The notes under the pieces: model-generated
The model's input: the letters and a program-made list of their open reading frames with translations, nothing else
Databases searched by the model: none
Told to the model about the DNA's origin: nothing
Part shown: positions 1 to 11,675 of the stretch, one piece after another
How positions within the stretch are numbered: the stretch's first letter is position 1
Layout: each line of letters begins with the position of its first letter
Translations under genes and position numbers: made by a program
NCBI GenBank assembly: GCA_003339415.1
Contig: PDHQ01000008.1
Coordinates: 124,001 to 188,000 of the forward strand
DNA length: 64,000 bases
Source of the DNA: Ophiocordyceps camponoti-saundersi (nom. inval.)
Lineage: Eukaryota > Ascomycota > Sordariomycetes > Hypocreales > Ophiocordycipitaceae
Reading direction: 5' to 3'

Positions 1-1460
1 CTCCGCTGGTGATGTTGAAGACGATGACCGGTCCCTTGTCGAGACAAGAGGGAAGGTCGCCCTGCTCTGCGGCATAGCCACCGAAGACCATCATCTGGTC
101 GGGGTACGGCAAGAAACAACGGTGGCCGGCGCGGGCATGTATCTCGGTGCCCTCGTTGAGCCGGGTCCAGGTGAAGGAAGGCAATGAGAGAACCCAGACG
201 TCGTCGTAGAAGGGGTTTCGCGGATGTATGCCGTCGAAGCCGCCATAGTAATAGATGTTGAAGCTTGAGCCATCGGCAGCGGGAGCGACGACAGCGCATC
301 CCCTTGTGCGCGTTCCGGGCCCGCCTTTTGTAGCCTGCTTATACCAGCTGTCGCCGGCGACATCGTAAATGTCGATGACGCTCATAAAAGACGGACTCTC
401 TTGCATCTAACACTTGTAGTCAGCCTGTGATTTCTCTATATTCCGCCTTTTCTCTTCTTGAGCAACTCACGCTTGCTGTTTCGTCCTCAGACTTGTGAAT
501 ATTGGATGCCCACTCGGGATAAAGCACACCGCCAAGAACGACAAGAATGCCCTGCTTTCCGACGGGAACCCAGACGACCTCGGCGTTGGAGCGGGCCTGA
601 ATTCTTGACGGTAGGGTGGCGTTGGTCCACTTCTCCCTCAGCTCGACGGACATGTCGAGCGTGATGAGGGTGTCAGAGACGTTCATTGCGCGCGTGGACC
701 CGTTGATGCTCGGGTTTGAGAGAATAGGTCCCTTGGAGGGCGAAGCCAACCCAGAAAAGTACCAAGCCTTACTCTCGGACGGAGCGCTGGCAGAGGCACC
801 ATAGGCAAGGTAGCGCGTAACGCCTTCACCTAGACTCGCTTCGCGGAACCCCTCGCGCAGCAGAGGCTTGTCGGCTCCAGACTTGAAGGCCTGGTATTCG
901 AGAACAGCATCGGCGGCGGGCTGGCGGTAGAGGACATCGTTACGGAGGAGGACGCCGCCGTAGAGGAAGAATTCGTTGTCGTTTGCGAGCATAGCGCCAT
1001 CGATGGCATTGGGCGAGGCGGTGATGCCATTTGCTTTGACAAGTTGACGTTTGAGGAGGAGGCCTGTGATGTTTGAGGACGGGTTGAAGGGTTCGGTGAG
1101 ATTGTATGTCAGGACGATGCCTTGGAAGTTGCCTTTTCTTTTCGTTAGTTGTCCGGACAGGCAACAGCGTGGGAAGAGCTGATGCGAACCTTGGTTGGAG
1201 GGCGCGGCTAGCTCGCCCGTGTCGAGGCCGGGGGTCCACCAGATCTCGCCCCCATCGAGATAGACGGTGTCGCGGATCAGGGCGGCTGAGAAGAACAAGT
1301 CAACAATGTGTCGTTCTTCGCGCATCTAACGCGTTCATCATCTACCTCGCGGCTGCTTCCAGTAGCAGATGCTGGTGTTGACTTGATGGTCGAGCCAATT
1401 ACTGAATTGGGCCGCTAAAGGCGCGACGAAGCCTAGGATCAGACAGCCGTGAGGTCTCAT
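1..1460 (-). CDS. Secreted Kelch-repeat protein (C-terminus beyond window)
   Basis: The gene runs off the left edge. Four exons join in one frame: 1460-1346, 1285-1190, 1132-471 and 406-1, with GT-AG introns of 60, 57 and 64 bp. I chose the start at 1460 because it gives a signal-peptide-like N-terminus (residues 1-17, MRPHGCLILGFVAPLAA) and the first junction then yields WKQPRAALIRDTVYLDGG, typical of fungal secreted Kelch proteins. Double-glycine blade signatures are visible as YLDGG, FLYGG, VVLGG, YYYGG and MVFGG, so the protein should form a beta-propeller. Several N-x-S/T sequons (for example NLT, NIT, NVS) fit passage through the secretory pathway. Relatives often carry a C-terminal membrane segment, which lies outside this window. 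The specific ligand is unknown. It is divergent from the adhesin-like gene at 3184. Confidence 0.82.
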
Positions 1461-3183
1461 CGCTTGACCTATCGTAGGATGATCCGATGCGGGGAGACCA
1501 TTGCCTCGCTGTCGATTTCAAGGTTGTAGTAGCAACGATGGTTCTCAGTATGGTTAAACTGTTACGACGTTTCTGTCTACGAATCGCTTCGGCGGCAGTC
1601 AGTGACTGAGGACACACGAGCCAGGCTTGTCGCCCATTCGCCGTCTTTGTTGTCCACGGTAGCAGCAACTCCGGTCAATAGCCGGAGGGGGTGACGAGGT
1701 GCCGAATCGCGACAGGGGTGGCCTCTTCTTTTTTTGGCAAGCATATGTGTATGTATGTGTGCCTCGTGTTCAGGCAGAGGCGCACAAGAGGGGGCTTGGA
1801 ATAGAAAACAGGCCGCAGCTGAACGGCGCTTTTTTTTCCCGGTCTTCTTCCTTGTTATTTTTACTACCATGAGTCGCCGTCTTTCCTCCTGCAGCATTGC
1901 TCGTATTGTAGGCAGGCGATGTGCTGGCCCCAATGCAGGCCGCTTGTTGCTTGCCCTGTACGAAGCGAGATCGGCAGCGCCGGTAGCGATGCCTGGACCA
2001 CAGCTGGATCCGGGTATATTGGCTTCCGGGGACGATGACGATGATGGGGTGATGATTGTGCGTTGGCTGGCTCTTCCATGGCTCATAGTCATGGCTAACA
2101 GCAGCACAAAGGAGAGAGAGCCATGGGGTGACGTTGGTGTGAATCGGAGAATCTCCCATTCCACTGTGGGGCCGCCGTGGAGAATCGCAAGGGTGTCTCA
2201 GCCCCATCCCCACGTGTGAGCGGATCCATCGTAGGGTAGGTAATCTGTACTTGGACGTTGCCCGTCGATTGATATAACAGAATCCGTACTCGTGACTCTT
2301 CATATCTCAAGCTCATTCTCTTTGTCCGTCTCGTCAACTTCATCTGGCGCTTATCCAACACCTTTAACAGCCATCAGACGATTCAGGGCTTTCAAAAATA
2401 ACAAAGCACCTGCCCTGAAGAAGATCATCACTCCAGATCGTCCGCACTTGCAGGCCCCTCTAACCCCCCTGCTGCACTTCTCCCCCCCCCTACCGATTTG
2501 ACCAACGGCCGGCCTGGAAAACCTGCAGCCGGCCTACCGGTCCGTCTGAGACAGCATGGCCCATGACAGAGGCTCGAGCCGTGCGGTTCAACAAGGCCAA
2601 CGTTTCCCCCCCTCCATCCCCCTTCCCACCAGCCAACCTTGACGGCCATGACATTGTTGTTGACAAGCCTGCGCTGTCCCGACAACGTTGCCTTTCAGGG
2701 CTGTCCGCTCAGGTCCGATTCAGTACAAGTCTGACACGCCATCTTGTGTTGCACTGCTAGTGTGCCCGTTGGAGGATGGACACCCTCCAGACCAGGCTCT
2801 CAGCCTGGCTCCAGCTGGATTTCCTCCCCCCCTCTTCCTCGTGTCGGGCCCGTGCTTCCATGTCAAGGCAGTCCGTCTTGCCGGGAGAAATTTCATTAAA
2901 AAAGGACGCGCCATCTTTACCCCTGTTGGTCTGCTGAACATCCTTTTGCACATAGCCAAGGCGGTTTGAATGGTGTCCCCCCCCCCTCTACTTGCGTGAC
3001 CACGACTGCTCACCTCGCATATCGTTGCATACATCATGCTGGCCGTTCCCACAATGCCACCTTTGTCTTTGCCCAAATTCCTCATATCATTTGGCTGTGA
3101 GACCCATTCGTTGAACTGCTTTGCCTGCTGTCTTGCCACCAAAGTGTCCCTGATCCTGCCGCTTGCCGGCCGTCAGGCTCAAG
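1461..3183. other. Divergent intergenic region
   Basis: This 1.7-kb spacer lies between the divergent Kelch and adhesin-like genes and must hold both promoters. Open frames here on both strands have no recognisable motif, no signal peptide and no plausible splice partners, so I call no gene. Short homopolymers (C and T runs) occur near 2485, 2600 and 2980. Confidence 0.5.
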
Positions 3184-6100
3184 ATGCGCTGCTACACGGC
3201 TCTTTGGGTCGCTGCGGCTCTGCGACTGGCGTCCTCGAAGAGCATCAGCACATCTCCGGTTGCGCCTCCGCCGTATGAGCCAACATCTCCCGCCGCCAGT
3301 CATTCGACTCCACCTCCCGATGCCGTTCCGTCGACTCCATCTTCAGCTAGTGTTCTGTCTTCATCTCCAGCTAGTGTTCTGTCTTCATCTCCAGCTAGTG
3401 TTCCGTCTCCATCTTCAGCTAGTGTTGCCTCTTCATCCTCCTCTAGCCTTCGACTTCAATCTCCCATCGAATCGCCGAGTAGACCTCTGGCCTCCTCATC
3501 TCCACAGCTGCCACTTCAGCCAGAACCGTCCGGTCAGCCTTGTGGCTGCGTATCCAGTATCTTCACCAGCACCGTCTTGTAAGTTTGAATGCTGTCCCGC
3601 ATCTAGTCGGATGTTGACCTGCCCAGTACGACGCTATACAACACGACGACGGTGAGTTGCGCGCTTTAAGGCGGTTGACGTTCTCTTATTAACGAACTAG
3701 GTCTCTGTCACTGTTACGGAGCGCCAAACCTCTACGGTACTAGCACGCACGACCGATTTCGTGACGACGACGACGACTTCGACGTTCTTGACGGTACGTG
3801 AGTTGCTTGTGAAGCTCAAGATGTTGGCTGACCTTATTTAGTCTCATCCAGTGACAGTGACCACGACGAGGAAGTAGGTCTAGACGCGGTTCATCTTCTT
3901 CGTCCATTTCTGACATGCTGCAGTTGCGTGCCTCGATCAGCTCAAGAGTCCCAGTCACTTCCCAACCTGTACTGCGAAACCGTGACCGCGACAAGATGGC
4001 AGACTGCCACGGCCACTCAAGCTGTGACGATCATCCGACCGACGGCAACCACGCAGACGCTGCTTGTGCCCACCGTCTCTGTCGTTCCAACAACAGTTCG
4101 GGACCTTCAGACTGTCACTCAAGTGCAGGTCTCCTCGACGACAATCTGGCAGTCGACGACTTATACGGCAACAACAACCTATTCCACCGAACGTCCTGTG
4201 ACCATCACCTCTGATCATACAATTATTGGCACGACTGTGAGGACGGAATATCACACGACTGTGGCGACGTTGACATCGAGCTTTCCGGTCGTAACAGAGG
4301 TGACCAGGTTAGTTACACAGACTGCTACGGCCACAGTCACGGCTCAAGCCCAGCCGACGACTGCCACCGTCACGGTTCCCGGCCAGGTAACGACTGTGAC
4401 GCGTCCGGCAGAGACGAGGACTTTGCCAGAGAGGACGGTGACGCTGCCGGGCTCGGTCGTGATATCGACATTTACCACGCAGCTTCCGGGCTCGGTAATT
4501 ACGGTGACGGCGAGTGGAAGCACGTTTACCACCACGCTTCCCGGGGGGACCATTACTCTACCGGGAGAGACTATCACCCTCCCCGGCGAGACAGGAACCT
4601 ATCCCGCGTCAACGATTACTCTACCGGGCTCATTGGTTCTTTCAACTGTTACGCGAGAGGAGACGAGAACTCTTCGCACAGTAATCGTCTCTACATTGAC
4701 CCAGATGCTTCCTGGTCAAACGGTTACTGTAACTCGAAACGGTGCAACAATAGTGACTACTCTTCCCCCATCACCAGGCTCTACTATCGTTTCGACTATC
4801 ACGCAGCAACTACCGGGGGAGACCAGGACTATTCGTTCGCTTGTCTTCTCCACACTGACCCAGATGCTTCCTGGTGAGACGGTCACGGTTACTCGGAACG
4901 GTGCAACAATAGTGACGACTCTTCCCCCCTCACCAGGCTCTACCATCGTCTCGACCATCACTCAGCAACTTCCCGGGGAGACCAGAACTATCCGTTCAGA
5001 GGTTGTTTCTACACTGACTCAGGTACTTCCTGCTCAGACCGTCACGGTAACTCAGAACGGCGCGACAGTTGTGACGACTCTCCCTGCGTCGACTACCATC
5101 GTGACTCGCACACTTCCTGCGTCAACAGCTCTCGTGACAACGACTCTAATTCCGCCACCTGTTTCCATTACCAGGGAGCCAAAGACAGTCACAGCAACCA
5201 CGATACTCGACATCTCCGTCTGCCCCTCGCCAACCGGTAACTCAGCTCCGCTCTTGCCTCTGTCAAATCGCACGTTCGGCTGCCGACCGGGCTACGTCTG
5301 CGACCCTCCGAAGCCTAACGGATGTAATATCTGGCCCGGTCCGCCGTCCGACGACTTTCTCTGCGAACCACAAGACTGTATTCCTTCGCCTCTGGTTCGC
5401 AACTCGACCTGGAGAGACGGCAAGACGGGCTACTACCCACTCTCTTACGGCTACTTTAACCTGAATCCTGAGGCTTTTGGTCTCTCATACGATATCTTCC
5501 GGTATGAAGTGCTGGAGACGGTCGAGAATGGCAAGACGGTGACCATCACCACCGGCAACTGGGCCACTCAGGCGAGCCTCTCAGATTGGCCGCAAAGCAC
5601 GACGACGACGACGAGCCGAGTGACGTCCACGAAAATCAGCTACTCATACCGTCGCCGTCGAGGATTGCACTGGCTAGGAAAAAGGGCGACAACGCCTAGT
5701 GTCTGCTACGACAACTGCAACGACGCCTATCTGATTGCCAGCTCAACCGGAAAATCAGACGACTTGTGTAAAGCAAGATCCCCGTTCCACGACGCGTACG
5801 AGGGATGCGCTCAATGCATAATAGCCAACACCGGATCTTCCAAGGCTACCATCAGAGACTACGTCGCACCGCAGTTTGCCCAGTTCATGACGTTCTGCGG
5901 CGGCAGCCGAGCGGAGCCGGCGGCGGTTTCCACTCGATTGGTTCCCGAGAGCATCGTGACGGCACGGCCGAATGTCGAGACCGCTAGCCAGGCACAGACG
6001 AGCCAGACGGGCTTTGTAGCGATTCCCCCGGTGAGGTCCGAGGCCGGAAGTTCCAATCCGGCGGCCGAGGCGACGCCTGTGGTCTCTAATGCTGCGGGAA

Positions 6101-7716
6101 CACTCACCCCCGGCTCGGCAGCCGGAGCCTCCCCATCGTCGCCTTCGAACATTCCTCCGCCTTCTTCGGTCCCGGGTCCTGTCACTTCGGCCCAGCCACA
6201 AACACCCGGGCCGGCAACCAACAGAGGGCCGGCTTCCTTGCCAGCGGGGACGAACCCGGCCGCGGGCTCGATTGCTTCTGAACCGACACAAGCTTCACAA
6301 CCGACAGGTACCGGACAAGGCGATGGCAGAGGCACCGGTGGCAACGGCAACAACAACAATGGTGGCAACACGGGTTCCGGCGGAGGCGGGACCGGCAGCA
6401 ATAGCGGCAATGGAGGTCAAAACAACGGAGGGGGCGGAGGCGATAATAACGGCGGCGGCGGAACCAATAACGGCGGAGGCTCTAATAATAATGGAGGCTC
6501 TGGGAACAACAGCGGGTCTTCCATCAACGGTGGAGGCCCTGGTAATAACGGCGGTTCTAGCAGCGGCGGAGGCTCTGCGAACAACGGAGGCTCTGACAAT
6601 AACAGAGGCTCTGGCAACAACGGAGACTCTGGCAACGGTGGAGGCTCTGGTAATGACGGCGGTTCTGTCAGCGGCGGAGGCTCTGGTAACAACGGAGGTT
6701 CCAATAATGGAGGCTCTGGCAATAACGGAGGTTCTAACGGAGGAAACTCTGGCAACGGATCCTCTGACGGCGGAAGCTCGGGCAGCGGTGGCTCTGCGAA
6801 CAATGGAGGCTCTGGCAACAATGGAAGCTCTGGCAACGGTGGAGGCTCTCATAATGACGGCGGTTCTGGCAACGGCGGAAGCTCTGGCAACAACGGAGGC
6901 TCTAACAGCAACGGAGGCTCTAACAGTAACGGGGGCACCCGTGACGGAGGTTCTAATAAAGACGGAAGCTCTGGCAACGGATCCTCCAATGGCGGAGGCT
7001 CTGATCACAACGGAGGCTCTGGCAACGGAGATTCCTCCAACAACGGAGGCTCTGACACCAATGAGGGCTCTGGCAACGGAGGTTCCAACAACGGCGGAGG
7101 TTCTAACACCAATGGAGGCTCTGGCAACAGAGGGTCGAGCAACGACGGAGGCTCCGGCAATGGATCATCTGACAATAATGGAGGCTCCCGCACCGGAGGT
7201 TCCAACAACGGCGGAGGCTCTAACGCTAATGGAGGCTCAGGGAACGGAGGGTCGAACAACGACGGGAGCTCCGGCAATGGATTCTCTGACAATATTGGAG
7301 GCTCTGGCAACAGAGGATCCAACAACGACGGAGGCTCTGGCAACGTATCCTCTGATAATGACGGAAACTCTCGAAACGGAGGATCGAACAACGACGGAGA
7401 CTCTGGCAACGGATCCTCTAATAACAATGGAGGCTCTCGCAACGGAGGATCGAATAACGACGGAGGCTCCGACAACGGAGACTCTCAAAATGGCGATTCC
7501 AGCAACGGCTCCAACGGCGATTCCAACACAGACTCAACCACAGCCTCAAGCCCAAGCAGCGGAGAAACCAGCAGCCCCACAAGCCAAACCCAAACGACGG
7601 CGTCATCTTCACCCACCGGCTCGGCCCGCCAAGCTTCCGCCAGCGGGGCCGCGACCCGTCTTGGCGCGTCGAAACGGGCTGTAGTGATGCCGCTTCTGAT
7701 TGGGCTGTTGATTTAA
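3184..7716 (+). CDS. GPI-anchored repeat-rich cell-surface protein (adhesin-like)
   Basis: Five exons join in frame (3184-3578, 3627-3651, 3701-3793, 3842-3873, 3924-7716; introns 48-50 bp) to give 1445 residues. I start at 3184, just before a hydrophobic leader (MRCYTALWVAAALRLASS); an ATG 21 bp upstream is in frame but puts charged residues before it. Order of regions: signal peptide; Ser/Pro 8-mer repeats (residues about 55-85); a long Thr/Val-rich stalk (about 120-610) with two full and one partial copies of a 53-residue repeat; a Cys-rich domain (about 610-740) with YVCDPPKPNGCNIW; a second Cys cluster (about 770-845); a Gly/Ser/Asn repeat (about 980-1385); and a hydrophobic end (VVMPLLIGLLI) after small residues, as in a GPI signal. 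Such architecture is typical of fungal wall adhesins. Its ligand cannot be told from sequence. Confidence 0.85.
3345..3440 (+). repeat. 24-bp coding tandem repeat, four copies
   Basis: Four consecutive 24-bp units encode SSASVLSS-like octamers. The first two are nearly identical and the last two diverge. They lie just after the signal peptide of the adhesin-like protein. Confidence 0.85.
4690..5095 (+). repeat. 159-bp (53-residue) coding repeat, about 2.5 copies
   Basis: The unit carries LPGQTVTVTRNGAT then TIVTTLPPSPGSTIVS and QQLPGETRTIRS. Equivalent bases recur at 4701, 4860 and 5019, exactly 159 bp apart. Copies one and two are close; the third is diverged and truncated. Confidence 0.85.
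6310..7530 (+). repeat. Gly/Ser/Asn-coding minisatellite
   Basis: About 1.2 kb of imperfect 9-21 bp units built on AACGGAGGCTCTGG-like words encode (N)NGGS(G) repeats. The C-rich complement and all alternative frames are largely free of stops, which creates many spurious open frames. Confidence 0.85.
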
Positions 7717-7999
7717 CCTTTCTCTTACTTTCTTTTATTTGCTTTTCTAATGACGAAGTTGAAGTCTGAAGATATGATTTCCAAGGGCAACTCTTCTTGT
7801 TCTTCACCCGTTCCTTTCTTCCTGACGACGTTAGAGGCTCACGATGATGGATTTCCTTCTCAAGCATGATATAATGTGTACCACGTACAAAACGCTCCCA
7901 AAATGCAGACTCATAATTTCCTCTCCTTTCCCTCTTGCACTTCCCCCTTACTCTCTCTCTCCCCCCTTTTGCTTCTAGAATGAACAAACCCGAAAGCAT

Positions 8000-10587
8000 T
8001 CACTCGACGGAAAGCCCCTCAAGAGCACGGATAGCCCTCGTGCCCTCCCTCTCGAATTGACTGACCATGACTTCACACTCATGTTTGAGCCTAGCCTCCG
8101 CCTGACCAGCATTGAAATAGATCCATTCCTCCACCGTCATGGCCTTTTCAGGGGTGGAAAGGCGGAAGGCGCGAGGGTTTTCCTTGCCACTGTTGCCTTC
8201 GTTCCGAGGAGGAGGCGTCATGCTCTCGAGAATCGTCAGCACGTCGAGACTGGCGGCCGACCAGGGCTCTGAAGTTTGCAAGCCTCCGACGAGCATGTTT
8301 CGCTTAGACGGCGAGCCGGGCGTCTGGCTGAGAGACACCGTCGTCGTCGTCGCCCGTCCCCTTTTACCGCTGCTGGTTGCGGGCCTCGACGAAGGGGGCC
8401 GGTTCTCCGCGTCTGAAGACTGCGGCGACGGCGAGGGAGACAAGGCCGGCTGTCGGGCAGAAGGCGCGGGAGAAATGGCCGGCGCCGCTGGTGTCGACGA
8501 CTGGTCCGCAGGCTGCTGGGAGATGGTGATGCCTCCTGACGGATTCGTGTCTGCAAGAAGCTCCGTCGCCGGCGCCTCCTCGACTTGGAGTTGTTCCACC
8601 TCGGCATTCTCAGCCGGCTGGCCGTCTTCCGGGCCTGCTCCGTTGTCTACCTCTTTGGCGACTTCGACAGACGTCTGCGATTCTCGAGGCCGACGGCTCT
8701 GGGAGGGACGTGACCGTGCCTCCTCCGCGTCAGAGGATTGCGACGCCTTGGATAGTCCTGCTCCCCGGCCTCTTTTCTTGTTCTTGCTCTCTGACGCTGC
8801 CTGTTTGACCACGGTGTCTGTACTACCAACACTCACGTCGTGCGACTGTTCGTCTTCTAGTGGCCGTGGCTCCTCGACAGATGATGCTGCTGCCTTTGCC
8901 CGGCTGGACTTGGTCTGCTTGGACGATGCCTTGCGCACACCAGCCTTGCGGCCTTTCTTGGGCACATGTAGCTGCTGTTCAGGCTCATTCACACGCATCT
9001 CCGCCTGCAAAGTCCGGAGTTCCTCCTCTACCGCGTCGTCATCTGCTTCAACGGGATGGGGATCCAGCATGTCATAGTCTGCTGAAGCACCAATTGTAGG
9101 CCCGAGATGGTGTTGTTCTTCGTCCGAATCCCAGTCCCTCTCCAGGTCTGCCTCGAGTTGACGCTCGATCTCGTCGTCATCGGGAAACTGTTCAGTCGGC
9201 GCACGTAGGGACGCGAAGGACGCCGAAGAAACCATGGAGACTGCCGACGCCTGGCGACTGGCCTCAGACTGGGACGTCTGAATGCCTCTTCGACCTGCCG
9301 TATTGCTCGTCGACTCGACCAGCTCGCTGTCGTCTGCGACGACGGTGGATGTGTCGGTGACGGTGCTTCTTCGGGTGCGCGTGGCCCGCTTCTTGGACGG
9401 TGCCAAGATCGACGCGCTCGAATCTTCTACGGCATCGCTGCCGCGCTTCCGCCCTCTCGTGGCTTTGGCCGGCTTCGGACGCGGCATCGTCGGCTCGTCA
9501 TCGGCAACATCAGATTCATCGGCTTCAATCTTCTTTGCTTTGGATCGGCTGGTTTTGCCAACGGCTGTCGCTTTTTTCCCCTTGACTTTCTTGCCTCCCT
9601 GCGGCATGGTGGACCCCGTGGTCAGCACGCTGTCGTCGGCAGTAGCGGTGGTGTCTGATGTAGACAGTCTTTCCGAAGCCGTCGACTGCGCCGACACGCG
9701 AGAGGCCTTGGAGCCTCGAGCGGCCCTTGCGCGGGGGGGCCTCTTCTTCGCGCCCCCAAACTGGTTGATGAGATCGAAAAACGCGCAGCCCGGGGATCGG
9801 CTGAAGTGCTCCTCGCTTTCGCGCGATTTAGAAACAGAAGCTATGATAGAGATCAGAACAGAGAAACTCACTAGGGTTTATCGCCCGGCTCCCAGCCGTC
9901 AAGTGCAAGTTGACAGTAGGCGCATGTCGCCATATCGTCCGAGTCGGCAGTGGGCGTGTACTTCCATCCCGCATCTGCAAGCTTTACGAAGAGGATCAGC
10001 CACGTCGATCTTCCCTACGTACGCCCTTTCCAAAACGCGCGTCTTGTGACGGGGAAGGGAAGAGGGAGAAGTCTGCCTTACCTGCTTCGTCTTGCATTTC
10101 CAGCCTTTCTTGCTGTCGTGAGGCCACCAATCGCCGAAAGTAGCCTGACGAGCTTCGATCATGTGGGAAGAAATCGGGTCCTGCGTTCCATAGTCGCCCA
10201 CATCGGCCTCGATGGCAGCTACAGTGGCCCAGCCGCAGTCAGGCGCGTGCTTCAGATGTTCAAGCAGCGGATCGTCGCCGGCCTCCCAGCCGTCGAGAGG
10301 TTTCGCGCAAAGAAAGCAGACGACATTATCGGGGCTGGCGGGGGTCGGATCGAAGAAGAAGCCTGCCTTAGCGAGCTAGATAGCGAGGGCGGTCAGCAAG
10401 AGAGATAAATCAAAGCCGGGTGGTGATTTCGGCTGCTTACGCTTGCCGGCGCAATCTGCTTGTGCGGCCAGGCGTTGGAGGCCTTTGTGCGACCGCCCGC
10501 TGAAGAGCCTCTCTTCTTGACGGTCTTGTTAAATGAGGCAAGGCGAGCCTCGTAGACGATGTACTGATGGAGCTTGGCCGAGTCCAT
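8000..10587 (-). CDS. bir1: Bir1, survivin-family BIR protein of the chromosomal passenger complex
   Basis: Four exons (10587-10441, 10375-10082, 9981-9872, 9815-8000; introns 65, 100 and 56 bp) give 788 residues. Two BIR zinc modules are rebuilt. The first (about residues 10-115) has CFLC, EHLKH and APDCGW. The second (about 117-205) has CAYC, LDGWEPGD, EEHF and SPGCAFF. The last junction (9872/9815) is chosen because it restores GDKPYEEHFSRSPGC; an earlier AG gives a stop. The long middle is Lys/Ser/Glu-rich and low-complexity with many SP/TP and RxS sites, and the C-terminus (EEWIYFNAGQAEARLKHECE) is predicted helical. Fungal Bir1 works with Aurora kinase and INCENP at centromeres and the spindle; that role is inferred from the family. 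It converges on the adhesin-like gene, with 283 bp between stops. Confidence 0.93.
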
Positions 10588-10984
10588 GGCGACGGGCTGC
10601 TCGTGTCGAAGACGCGTCGCGGACAGATGGTAGGAGGATGGCAGATAGCGCGATGAGACGGAAATGTATCAATTAGAGACGGAGAGCATCGCGAGGCTTG
10701 AGCGGATGGAGAGGCGACGAGGAGACCGAGGGGCGCCGTGGTTGTTGGACGACAAAGCGCGAGCAATGCAGAGGCTATAACCGCGTTTGTTTATTTTCGG
10801 GCTTTTGTGGGGCCGGGTCCGAAACCGATCACCGGGTGCAATACGAATACGAACGACGCCCTTTGAGGGCATAAAGCTCCAGGAGCCTGTAAGTGCCTAT
10901 GTCATACATGTGCACATGATACACCTATATAAAGACATAATCCATTCACACCTCAATCAGGTCAAAAATGAAACCAGAGAACTC
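10588..10984. other. Intergenic, bir1 promoter side
   Basis: This 397-bp gap lies between the start of bir1 and the stop of the CoA-binding gene on the same strand. I see no further gene or clear motif. Confidence 0.5.
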
Positions 10985-11506
10985 TCATAGCTTCCCCGCG
11001 TCTTTGAGCGCCTTGTCGCCATCGACAAGGACGCACCATCCCTCCTCTCCGCGGCCACCGTTTCCATAAACGACAGTCTCGAAGGCGCCCTCAGCAAGAG
11101 CTACGTCGAGGACGGCGTCATCGAACGAGCCAGGCTGCATCCAGACGGCCGGAACGCCCAACTTCTTCGCCTCGTCCAGCACGGCGCGGGTGACGGCGGG
11201 GGGCGTGATGATGGACACGGCCGTCTGTCGGGGACTGGGCAGAGCAGAAAGGCTGGCCACGGTGGCGTAGTCGACGCCGCGGACCGTCACCTTGGCAGAG
11301 CCGGGATTGATGGGCGTGACGTCAAGGCCATGGGAGAGATACCATGCGTGCACCGCGGGAGAGTGTCAATGGGAAAGGGGGCCGTTTAAGTTGATACCCG
11401 AGGCTCGCTCACCTTTGTGGCCGAACTTGGCTGGGTTGGAGCTTGCTCCGACGACGGCGAACGCTGGTGACGTAAAGAAGTTCCGAGCCGTTGCTTGCGT
11501 GGCCAT
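10985..11506 (-). CDS. CoA-binding domain protein (CoA_binding_2/YccU-like), splice site defective
   Basis: Exons 11506-11413 and 11352-10985 give 153 residues, about the usual length of this family. Exon 1 encodes the Rossmann start FAVVGASSNPAKFGHK and exon 2 continues HAWYLSHGLDVTPINPG, SIITPP and AVWMQPGSFDD, matching the bacterial and fungal CoA-binding fold. The frame is restored only by removing 11353-11412 (60 bp). That intron has a good GTGAGC donor and usual length, but its 3' end reads CGCGG, not AG. No AG lies near the needed position, and the next downstream AG puts the frame out. Reading through gives a stop after 17 further codons. The gene is therefore either a splice-site mutant, a base error, or a true non-canonical intron. 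The biochemical role of these proteins is unclear. Confidence 0.75.
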
Positions 11507-11675
11507 GTTGGCGGGCGTCGAGACGAGAGTCATCTCCAGAAGTGCTCGTGTGGGTAGGTGGTCGGCTGTGGTTATCTACTGCCAGTCACGTGGCTCCGTG
11601 TATCAACGGCTCGCTCCGTCGAATGCACGCTGTCGAACGAAGAACTCGCCAATTGACTCTCACGAGATTCAAATC
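11507..11675. promoter_or_regulatory. Short bidirectional promoter region
   Basis: Only 169 bp separate the start codons of the divergent CoA-binding and methyltransferase genes, so they probably share a promoter. No known site is evident by eye. Confidence 0.5.

Noticed and set aside
6089..7684. 531-codon frame on the plus strand and several long minus frames over the adhesin repeat
   Set aside because: They arise because a stop-poor minisatellite is open in every frame; they lack splice logic, and the main frame has a signal peptide, Cys domains and a GPI tail.
8139..9077. 312-codon plus-strand frame
   Set aside because: It is antisense to the low-complexity part of bir1 and has no motif.
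9841..9871. Shorter last intron of bir1 ending at ATCATAG
   Set aside because: It leads to a stop within four codons and loses the EEHF zinc-ligand segment.
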